In this document: positions 38,510 through 46,024 of the stretch, in pieces
Numbering within the stretch: the first letter of the stretch is position 1
Layout of the letters: every line of letters starts with the position of its first letter
Source of the DNA: JASGKO01 sp049840595
GTDB lineage: Bacteria; Verrucomicrobiota; Verrucomicrobiia; Chthoniobacterales; Chthoniobacteraceae
DNA length: 64,000 nucleotides
NCBI GenBank assembly: GCA_049840595.1
Contig: JASGKO010000043.1
Coordinates: 124,001-188,000 of the forward strand
Direction of reading: 5' to 3'
Made by a program: the position numbers and the translations under genes
Notes under the pieces: model-generated
The model's database searches: none
Told to the model about the DNA's origin: nothing
What the model saw: only the letters and a program-made list of their open reading frames with translations

Positions 38510-39244
38510 CTACAGGCAGGCGTAAATGTAAAGGTTCAGCACCAGGAAATAGCTGCGCGGATCGGAGCTGAAAGTTGCCGGAAAGGGCCGTTCCATCGGC
38601 ACCCAGCGACCCTCAGAAAAGTAACTGTAGCGGCCCATGAAAAATGCGGTGATCCGGCCATTGAAGCGGAGCACGGTGCGACCGCGGTAGTGCGGGTTCA
38701 CCTCCTTCTCATGCTGAATCGCGGGAACGGTGACCGTATCGTGCAACCGGTGAAAGATGGGATGGGCATCGCTCGCTTTTTCGACGGTAAAGCGCGAGTC
38801 CTGCGCGGGCAGGTCGTGGATGAGATAATCGTAAACCGGCAGGCTGGCGGCGCGGCGGAAATCCTCCTGCTCATAGGGATAGTTGTCTTCGTAGATGAGC
38901 AGGAAGCCGCCGCGGAGAATCCATTCCTTGAGGATGGCCTTCTCCTCCGGGGTGAGATCCATGGGATGCACCGGGTCGATGCGCAATTCGGCGAACGGCG
39001 TCTCCAGGGTGAGGAGCTTTTCCAGCGGCGTCTCGTTCCAGACGATGGAGTGGTGGACGCAAGGCTCGGACTCGTTGATGAGATTGACGAGAAACCGGGA
39101 ATCCGCCGCGTCCCAGGCCCGCATCTCGGGATCGCGAGTGTCGTTTTTCGGCAGGAGCACGGTCCACGGCAGATCATAGGCATGGGCCGCATGCCCCATC
39201 ACCCCCGCCACGAGCAGGAAAACCAGTTGCCTTGGAAAAGCCAC
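38510..39244 (-). CDS. Exported DUF4159 protein
   Basis: A 244-residue protein with an N-terminal signal peptide (LVFLLVAGVMGHAAHA). It fits the DUF4159 family: MDLTPEEKAILKEWILRGGFLLI (loosely the 'lid' segment of a glutamine-amidotransferase-like fold), followed by FRRA and DAHPIFHRLHD. Members are often near MoxR/DUF58 clusters, but no such genes are here. The function is unknown. It lies upstream of, and in the same direction as, nothing obvious on the left, so it is likely monocistronic. Confidence 0.75.
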   Translation of the reverse strand: MAFPRQLVFLLVAGVMGHAAHAYDLPWTVLLPKNDTRDPEMRAWDAADSRFLVNLINESEPCVHHSIVWNETPLEKLLTLETPFAELRIDPVHPMDLTPEEKAILKEWILRGGFLLIYEDNYPYEQEDFRRAASLPVYDYLIHDLPAQDSRFTVEKASDAHPIFHRLHDTVTVPAIQHEKEVNPHYRGRTVLRFNGRITAFFMGRYSYFSEGRWVPMERPFPATFSSDPRSYFLVLNLYIYACL

Positions 39245-39416
39245 GCTGTGTCTTCAGCAGAAAACGGGCGCGGGCGCAAATGGAGATGCGGGAAAGTTTC
39301 ACCGCAGAGACGCGGAGGCGCAGAGAGGAGCGGTCTTCTCCGCCCGAGTTTCTCCCAAAAAGGAATGCCGTGTTGCGCTGCGCTGCGAATGACCAGCCGT
39401 TGGAAGCGCCCACCCG
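39245..39416. repeat. Intergenic region with 'tttcaccgcagagacgcgga' repeat
   Basis: The block 'tttcaccgcagagacgcgga' onwards (39296-39325) is a dispersed repeat known from many unrelated bacterial genomes. 'ctgcgaatgaccagc' nearby recalls another dispersed motif. No gene. Confidence 0.5.
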
Positions 39417-40805
39417 CTACAGCGTCTTATTGCGATAGTACACCACCCGGGCCTCGTGCCCGGCGGAATACATCGCGATCACATCCGGCAGGTGCATGAT
39501 GAGCCAGGGCTGGCCGAAGCTCTTGCCGTTTTTGGTAAAGACCAGGTCGTCGGCAAGATAAACCGCGGAGTGGATGGCGCGGCCTTGCGCATCGAGCACG
39601 AAGAGGACGTCGCCGTGGTGGGTGGGCGTGGCGATCTGGTAGCAATTGGCGGCGATGTAGTCGCTAGTGTACTGGAGGTCGAGGAAACGGTCGTCCGGCG
39701 TGGTATTGAAAAAGTTCATCGTGCTCCAGTGGCAATCCGCATCGGCCTCGCCGGCCTTGGAGTTGAGCGGGAAGCGATAGAGGCGCTCGCGCACGAATTG
39801 CGGCAGGAGATAGGCGAGACCGATCGTGCCCCCACCCTTCTGCCGCTGCAGGGACTCGAGCATGGGGCGCACATCGGTTTCGCGGAAGCCGGGGCCGACG
39901 TTCCAATACCCGATGAGCTTGTCGATATCGGTATCCGGGCGAATCACGAGCCGCACGCGCACGGCGGAGATGAGGGAGATCGTCTTGACCGTCTTGAGAC
40001 GGGCCGCGTCGTCGGGCATGTGCGCGAGGACGAAGCCGACATCGCTCAGGAAAACGCGGTGGCCGCGCTCGTAGGCAAGCTTCGCGACGAGATCGCGCGC
40101 CGGTTCATCGAGCGAAGGCAGCACCGATTCCTTGAACTCCTTTTTCCCATAGGTGAAGGGCGAGCCCATGTAAAAATTCTCATCGAAGGCGGCGAGCTTT
40201 CCATAGAGCTTCTCGCGTACGGTCGGAGTGAGCCCAAGGATGAGCTGCTCGTCGGGATTGATGATCACCTTGCCTTCATTTTCCGTGGCCAGCCCGGTGG
40301 AAAGCGCGTGCTCGATGAGCGCTGCCGGCACGCCGCACTCCTGCATCAGCGCGCGAACCTGGGGGGTGGACATCCCGGCAAAGGTCCAACTGAGATCCTT
40401 GCTCTGGCCGATATCGAAGGCGGCGTATTCGGCGGGCCGTTCCAACTGGAAGGAACGCTCGTTCAACTCGCCCCAAAGCGGGATCACCGCTGGCGGGGTC
40501 GCGGGAATGGCATCCTCGGAAACCGGCGGCGTGGCCGCAGGCACGGAGGCCGTGGCCGGGCCGGGGGTGGAGCGCAGGAGCGCCCAGGTGAGAAATCCCG
40601 CCGCGAGAATCAGCGCGCCGGAATAAAGCATGAGCCCGTGCAGCGTAAACTGGATGACCGAGCCGTGAGCCACCCGGGGATGCGGGCGCTCCGTCCCGGG
40701 ATGGACCCGGTGCGATGAGGGCGCAACCGGGGAAGCCGGCTCATGAATAAGCGGCTGTTCCCGGGGTGGTCGCAGGGGTGGCATGCGGAGGAATAGTTCG
40801 CCCAA
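39417..40805 (-). CDS. Membrane-anchored protein with NlpC/P60-like C-terminal segment
   Basis: A 462-residue protein: a proline-rich cytoplasmic head, one membrane helix (GLMLYSGALILAAGFLTWALL, about 57-77), then an extracytoplasmic part. The C-terminus holds a possible Cys-His pair in NlpC/P60 order: DCHWSTMNFF (Cys near residue 360), then GDVLFVLDAQGRAIHSAVYLADDL (His near residue 412), which echoes the usual 'GDLVFF...HVGIYLG' strands. A muramyl or amide hydrolase role is thus possible, though the canonical DCSG motif is changed. The middle 250 residues match nothing I know. The ATG at 40805 is one option; the ATG at 40781 would also work. Confidence 0.55.
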   Translation of the reverse strand: MGELFLRMPPLRPPREQPLIHEPASPVAPSSHRVHPGTERPHPRVAHGSVIQFTLHGLMLYSGALILAAGFLTWALLRSTPGPATASVPAATPPVSEDAIPATPPAVIPLWGELNERSFQLERPAEYAAFDIGQSKDLSWTFAGMSTPQVRALMQECGVPAALIEHALSTGLATENEGKVIINPDEQLILGLTPTVREKLYGKLAAFDENFYMGSPFTYGKKEFKESVLPSLDEPARDLVAKLAYERGHRVFLSDVGFVLAHMPDDAARLKTVKTISLISAVRVRLVIRPDTDIDKLIGYWNVGPGFRETDVRPMLESLQRQKGGGTIGLAYLLPQFVRERLYRFPLNSKAGEADADCHWSTMNFFNTTPDDRFLDLQYTSDYIAANCYQIATPTHHGDVLFVLDAQGRAIHSAVYLADDLVFTKNGKSFGQPWLIMHLPDVIAMYSAGHEARVVYYRNKTL

Positions 40806-41059
40806 AAAACCGCGGGTGCTACGGAAAGTTGTCCAACTTTACAATTCTACGCAGATAATTAATTCACCAAATTCCGGGAGTTCCGGAGGCTATTGGAACA
40901 TTGCTGGAGCGGCGTCGCATTTATTCCGGCCCCACTCCAGCGACGGTCACACACCGCCGCTCCAGGACTACGGTGATGAGTGCGGTGCTTCAACCCGCCC
41001 CGGGATGTGGTTATGAATGGATGGCCGCAAAAGCCTGGAAACCGTTCCCCCCAGGCTCT
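40806..41059. other. Non-coding stretch left of the inverted-repeat element
   Basis: No supported gene. It contains an 11-base inverted repeat 'ctggagcggcg' / 'cgccgctccag' at about 40905-40970 and an AT-rich patch near 40830-40860. Confidence 0.5.
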
Positions 41060-41590
41060 GGAGAGTGCGCGCGTCCCGCGTGCTGGTTCCGGCGCTTCGA
41101 TGCTCGGGGCACTCACCGCGGGCTATCACCCCGTTCCGGGTGGAGCACTCCGCTGGAGTGCGCGGTCCGGTGGCTCGCCGGACCGAAAGAGCGAGCGGGT
41201 GATTTTGGCAAGCGGTTGTCCCGAAAGTCATGGGAGGTAGAATTTAACCGCGGATGACACGGATGGTCGCGGATGGGCTGGCCTTTAATCCGCGCCGATC
41301 CGCGCAATCCGCGGTTAAAAAGCAGTTCTTTTTCTCCCCGGTTCATGGTTCCGGTGGAGTTTCGATCCGTCCTCCAAGCGGCGGGCTCAAGCAGGGAACC
41401 CGCACACCGGTGTCCTCGGCGGGCCGCCGAGGACCGCACGCCAGCGGAGTGCTCCACCCGGAACGGGGCTGGCGCTGACGGAAAGGGGTTTGAACATGGG
41501 GGACCGCCAAGGACTTGAACGCCCCCGAAAGTCCGTTTCGGCAGGGACGCCGAAACCAGCACCCGGGACGGGGTGCGCTCCCCAGCGCGC
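41060..41590. repeat. Complex inverted-repeat element
   Basis: About 39 bases near 41130-41168 ('ccccgttccgggtggagcac' onwards) recur as reverse complement at 41429-41467. Further out, 'gcgtcccgcgtgctggtt' (41078-41095) pairs loosely with 'aaccagcacccgggacg' (41557-41573). In the middle, at 41238-41325, sits an 'aaccgcggat...atccgcggtt' hairpin of a family found twice more in the window. No coding frame is credible. This is nested mobile or repeat DNA. Confidence 0.75.
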
Positions 41591-41685
41591 TCCTTTGCAA
41601 CTATGGCCTGATCCCGTCGCCCAGATGTGATTTGCCGACGGCCCCACTTTCCAATAAACTCCCGGCGAACAACCCAGATCATCTC

Positions 41686-42088
41686 ATGAGCACTCCCGAA
41701 TCTTCTGCACCCAACAACTGCCCGCCCTTTGACAGCATCGCGTGGAACGAACTCATCACCACCGACGTCGAGGGCGCGATCGCCTTTTACAGCGGCCTCT
41801 TTGGCTGGACGACGGAAAAGTACCTCCGGCGGTCCGGTCGCTTACACGGTGTTTAAAAATCGCGACCAGATGTTTGGCGGGGTGATGGCGGTGCCGGCCC
41901 CGGGTGTTCCGCCGCACTGGCTGAACTATGTGATGGTGGCGAACCTGGAAGCGTCGGTCGCGAAGGCCAAGGAGCTGGGCGCTTCGGTGTGCCTGGAGCC
42001 GATGAGCATCGGGCAGGCGGGACGCATCGCGATCATCGTCGATCCGCAGGGCGCATCGATCGGCCTGCACGAGACGCCGGCACAGTAA
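41686..42088 (+). CDS. VOC (glyoxalase/dioxygenase-fold) protein, one frameshift
   Basis: About 134 residues of the vicinal-oxygen-chelate superfamily: WNELITTDVEGAIAFYSGLFGW at the start, then, after a one-base shift near 41828, GGPVAYTVFKNRDQMFGGVM and PHWLNYVMVANLEASVAKAKELG, ending with GRIAIIVDPQGASIGLHE. The beta-alpha-beta-beta-beta repeats and length fit the 'glyoxalase-like' type with two modules. The typical metal ligands are partly missing, so the substrate is unknown. Confidence 0.8.
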
Positions 42089-42147
42089 TTGCGCGTTGAG
42101 GAGCGCGCAGTCCCACGGCGCGGAGCGGAAACGCTCGCCGGGACAGA

Positions 42148-42432
42148 TTATTCCACGTAGCGCTCGAGGACGGTGAGCAGATCGCGCAGCTTTTTCTTCG
42201 CATCCGCCTGGTCGCGCGCCTCCTCGATGCAGTGGTGGATATGGGAGTGAATCAGCTTTTCCGCAAAGGACTTGAGCGCGCGGCGGGCGGAGACGACCTG
42301 GGCGAGGATTTCGGTGCACTCGTGGTCTTCGTTGAGCATCCGCTCGATGCCGTTCAACTGGCCGGTGACCCGGCGAATCCGGTTGGTCAGGGCTTTGATC
42401 TCGTCGCCGTGCTGGTCTATGGGTTGATCCAT
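42148..42432 (-). CDS. CsoR/RcnR-family metal-sensing repressor
   Basis: A 94-residue DUF156 protein: RIRRVTGQLNGIERML (DNA-contact helix with the conserved Arg and Gln), then HECTEILAQVVSARRAL with the sensor Cys, then HSHIHHCIEE with an H-x3-C pair. A Cys-His-Cys set is typical for CsoR-like metal sensing, and added histidines suggest Zn, Co or Ni. It is divergent from a P1B ATPase with a G-tract palindromic operator between them. It should repress the pump and itself until metal binds. Confidence 0.9.
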   Translation of the reverse strand: MDQPIDQHGDEIKALTNRIRRVTGQLNGIERMLNEDHECTEILAQVVSARRALKSFAEKLIHSHIHHCIEEARDQADAKKKLRDLLTVLERYVE

Positions 42433-42490
42433 CCACGCACGCTACGCGAATTTTGCGCGGCGCACAACGCGGACGGAAAGGACTGGCAAA

Positions 42491-42517
42491 ATATGGGGTA
42501 TGGGGGTATATCCTATG
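42491..42517. promoter_or_regulatory. Probable operator of the CsoR-type repressor
   Basis: The segment 'atatggggtatgggggtat' followed by 'atcctat' has G-tracts framed by TAT/ATA, the style of RcnR/CsoR-family sites. It lies 16 bases before the pump's ATG (42533), where a bound repressor would block transcription. Confidence 0.6.
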
Positions 42518-42532
42518 TAAGAACCGCACCCG

Positions 42533-44815
42533 ATGAAACACGACCATCCGCACGAACCCGAAGGACACACCCATGGCGAGCAAGGCGGCTGCTGCGGCCA
42601 TCACCATGGCCACGCACACACGCACGTGAAACCGGGGCCGACGGCGGAGACTTTCGACGCCGCGGTGCAGGCGAACCAAAAAACGACGCTGCGGGTGGCG
42701 GGGATGGATTGCGCCGATGAGGTGGAGGCGCTGAACCAGGTGCTGCGGCGGGTGCAGGGAATCCGCGAGGTGAAGGTAAACCTGATGGGCGGCAAGGTGA
42801 CGGTGCTGCACGATGAAAGCGTGCAGGTGGAGACACTGATCCGCACGATTGCCCGCGCGGGGCTCACCGCTGCGCGGGAGGACGCTGACCACGGCGGTGG
42901 TGCCGACGCGGCGAAGCGCGCCCGGCAACTGGCGGTCGCGCTTTCGGGGGTCTTCACTGGCCTGGGCTTGCTGGTGGAATGGACGGCCGCGCTCCCGGCC
43001 TGGGCGGCGGACTCCGCCTTTGCGGTGGCGATCGTGACCGGCGGCTGGTTCGTCGTGCCCAAAGCCGGGCGGGCGTTGCAGCGGAAGGCGCTCGATATGA
43101 ATGTGCTGATGACGGTCGCGGTGATCGGGGCGGTCGCGATTCATCAATGGTCGGAAGGCGCGGCGGTGGCGTTTCTCTTTGCGCTCTCGGAGTTGCTGGA
43201 AGCCTTCAGCCTCGCCCGGGCCCGGCGCGCGGTGCAGGCGCTGATGCAACTGACGCCGGAAACCGCCCTGCTCCAGGAGGGCGATCACTTTCGCGAGGTG
43301 CCGGTCGCGGAGGTATCCATCGGCTCGATCATTGCCGTGAAATCGGGCGCGCGCATTCCACTGGATGGCGTGGTGGTGAAAGGGGAATCGGCGGTGAACC
43401 AGGCTCCGATCACCGGCGAGTCGATGCCGGTGGAAAAGCAGCCCGGGGCGGGGGTCTTCGCCGGAACGATCAATGGCGAGGGCTCGCTGGAAATCCGCAC
43501 CACCAGGGGGGCTTCCGATACGACGATTGCGAAGATCATCCATCTGGTCGAGGAGGCGCAGACGCAAAAGGCGCCCTCGCAGCGCTTCGTGGATGTGTTT
43601 GCCCGCTACTACACGCCGTCGGTAATGGTGGCTGCGCTGGCGGTGATGCTGGTGCCGCCGCTCGCCCTGGGCGGGGCCTGGCTGGCCTGGTTTTATCGCG
43701 GGCTCGTCCTGCTGGTGATCGCGTGCCCGTGTGCGCTGGTGATTTCGACGCCGGTCTCGGTGGTCTCGGGGCTCACGGCGATGGCCCGCCGGGGTGTGTT
43801 GATCAAGGGCGGGGCGGTGCTGGAAGCCGTGGGCAAACTGCGCGCGCTGGCGGTGGACAAGACCGGCACGATTACCGAAGGCAAGCCGCGGGTGACGAAA
43901 ATCATCCCGTTCAACTCCACGCCGGAAGACGAGATCCTGCGCCTGGCCGCGGCGATTGACACGCACTCCGAGCATCCGCTCGCCCAGGCGGTGGTGGCGT
44001 GCGCGCAGGAGCGAAAAATCAGCTTCACCCGCAGTGAAAACTACCGGGCGCAAAACGGGCGCGGGGCGGAGGCGGTCGTGGACGGGCATTGCTATTTCGT
44101 GGGCAACCACCGCTTCACGCACGAGCTGGCGGTGTGCTCGCCGGAGCTCGAGCAACTGCTCGCGGGGATTGAGGCCGAGGCCCAGTCGGTGGTCGTGGTG
44201 GGACACAAGCCGCATGCCGATTGCACCGGCGAGGTGCTGGGGATTCTCGCTGTGGGGGACGCGATTCGCAGCGATGCGGCGCAGGCAATGGCCGCCCTGC
44301 ATCGGGCCGGGGTGCAGAAGGTGGTGATGCTCAGCGGCGACAACCAGCGCACCGCCAGCGCGATCGCGCAAAAGGCGGGGATCGACGAAGCGTATGGCGA
44401 CCTGCTGCCCGATCAAAAAATCGAGCGCGTGAAGGCGCTGCTCGTCGAGGCAGGGCACGTGGGCATGCTGGGCGACGGCGTGAATGACGCGCCGGCGATG
44501 GCCGCGGCCAGCGTGGGAATTGCGATGGGCGGCATCGGCACGGATACGGCGATCGAGACGGCGGACATGGCGCTGATGCAGGATGACCTGGGCAAGGTGG
44601 TGGAGGCGATCCGGCTGGGGCGGCGCACGGTGCGGGTCATCCAGTTCAACATCGCCTTTGCGCTGCTGCTGAAGGCGGTGTTTCTCATCCTGGCCCTGCT
44701 GGGGCATGCGAGCCTGTGGCTGGCCATCCTGGCCGATACGGGCGCGACGCTGCTGGTGATCGCGAATGCGCTGCGCCTGCTCGCGCCGGTGCGGGAGTGA
44801 ACGACGGCAGCACTC
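42533..44815 (+). CDS. zntA: Zn/Cd/Pb-type P1B ATPase (ZntA-like)
   Basis: A heavy-metal exporting P-type ATPase of about 755 residues, with a His-rich head (HHHGHAHTH) and one HMA domain (GMDCADE; the cysteine count is one, unlike CxxC). The membrane CPC motif is in ACPCALVIS, the phosphorylation loop is DKTGTITEGKP, and the hinge is GDGVNDAPA. In helix 8 the DTGAT segment carries the Asp that marks the P1B-2 (Zn2+, Cd2+, Pb2+) subgroup. The divergent CsoR-like repressor and intervening operator indicate metal-induced expression. The frame is intact to the TGA at about 44800, and a bidirectional terminator follows. Confidence 0.92.
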
Positions 44816-44842
44816 CCGCTGGCGAGCCTGGAGACCAGACAC

Positions 44843-44874
44843 AAAAAACGGCAACCCAGGGGCTGCCGTTTTTC
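44843..44874. terminator. Bidirectional terminator between zntA and sucB
   Basis: A perfect 10-base stem, 'aaaaacggca' (44844-44853) with 'tgccgttttt' (44864-44873), has a 10-base loop, with A and T runs serving both strands. It separates the convergent genes. Confidence 0.85.
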
Positions 44875-44903
44875 AAAATGAACTGGAGCTGGAATGCGCT
44901 CGC

Positions 44904-46010
44904 TTACAGGTCGAGCAGGAGGCGGACCGGGTCTTCGATCGCTTCCTTGAGCTTGACGAGGAAGGTGACGGCTTCCTTGCCGTCCACGACGCGGTGGTCG
45001 TAGCTGAGGGCGAGATACATCATCGGGCGGATGACGACCTGGCCTTTGACGGCGACGGGGCGCTCCTGCGTCTTGTGCATGCCAAGGATGCCGCTCTGGG
45101 GCGGGTTGAGGATCGGCGTGCTGAGCAGGGAGCCGTAAACGCCGCCGTTGGAGACGGTGAAGACGCCGCCCTGGAGGTCTTCGATCTTGATCTTGCCTTC
45201 GCGGGCCTTGACGGCGTAGTCGGCGAGATCGCGCTCGATATCGGCGAAGCTCTTCTGGTCCGCATCGCGGATGACGGGGACGACGAGACCCTTCTCGGTG
45301 CCGACGGCGACGCCGATGTCGAAGTAGTGGTTCTGGATGAAGTCATCGCCATCCATGCGTCCGTTGATGGACGGCACGGCCTTGAGCGCGGTGACGGCGG
45401 CCTTCACGAAGAAGGACATGAAGCCGAGCTTGATGCCGTGCTGCTTGGTGAAGGACTCCTGCATGCGGCTACGGAGATCGATGATTGCCGACATGTCGCA
45501 CTCGTTGAAGGTGGTGAGAATGGCCGCAGTGTGCTGGGCCATGACGAGCTGCGCGGCGATCTTGCGGCGGAGCGGCGAGAGCTTCTTGCGGGTGGAGCGG
45601 GATTCGTCCACCGGCACGGGAGCCGGGGTGGAAATCGGGACGATGGTCGCGGGCTTCGGGGCTTCCGGCGCGGGCTTGGACTCGACCGGTGCCGGGGCTT
45701 TTTCGGCCTTCGGAGCGGCGGGAGCTTCGGCTTGCTTTTCCGGAGCGACCGCGGCGGGAGCCGGGGCGGCGGCGCCACCTTCTTCGATGGTGGCTACGAC
45801 TTCGCCGACCTGAACCTCGGCGCCTTCGGCGGCCTTGATCTTGAGGACACCGGCGTTTTCCGCAGTGATCTCGGTGGAAACTTTGTCGGTGTCGAGCGTG
45901 AGCAGGACATCGCCCGCGGCAACCGCGTCGCCATCTTTTTTATGCCAGGTGGAAAGGACACCGCTGGTGATGGATTCACCGACGGCGGGGATCTTGACCT
46001 CAATACTCAT
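44904..46010 (-). CDS. sucB: Dihydrolipoyl succinyltransferase, E2 of 2-oxoglutarate dehydrogenase, without subunit-binding domain
   Basis: A 368-residue E2. The lipoyl domain spans residues 1-80, with the lipoyl lysine in LDTDKVST. An Ala/Pro/Lys linker follows (about 80-130), then the catalytic domain starts almost at once (SRSTRKKLSPLRRKIAAQL, ending YLALSYDHRVVDGKEAV with the HxxxDG site and DPVRLLLDL). The usual peripheral subunit-binding domain (about 35 residues) between linker and catalytic domain cannot be found. E. coli SucB (405) has it, whereas human DLST lacks it and has the same transition. The TCA-cycle enzyme makes succinyl-CoA. It follows sucA by 14 bases, so they form one operon. 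The lpd gene is not in the window. Confidence 0.93.
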   Translation of the reverse strand: MSIEVKIPAVGESITSGVLSTWHKKDGDAVAAGDVLLTLDTDKVSTEITAENAGVLKIKAAEGAEVQVGEVVATIEEGGAAAPAPAAVAPEKQAEAPAAPKAEKAPAPVESKPAPEAPKPATIVPISTPAPVPVDESRSTRKKLSPLRRKIAAQLVMAQHTAAILTTFNECDMSAIIDLRSRMQESFTKQHGIKLGFMSFFVKAAVTALKAVPSINGRMDGDDFIQNHYFDIGVAVGTEKGLVVPVIRDADQKSFADIERDLADYAVKAREGKIKIEDLQGGVFTVSNGGVYGSLLSTPILNPPQSGILGMHKTQERPVAVKGQVVIRPMMYLALSYDHRVVDGKEAVTFLVKLKEAIEDPVRLLLDL

Positions 46011-46024
46011 GGATATGTGTTCTG

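Noticed and set aside
41756..44854. 1032-codon minus-strand frame opposite the P1B ATPase
   Set aside because: Arg/His-rich shadow; spans two real genes and their intergenic operator.
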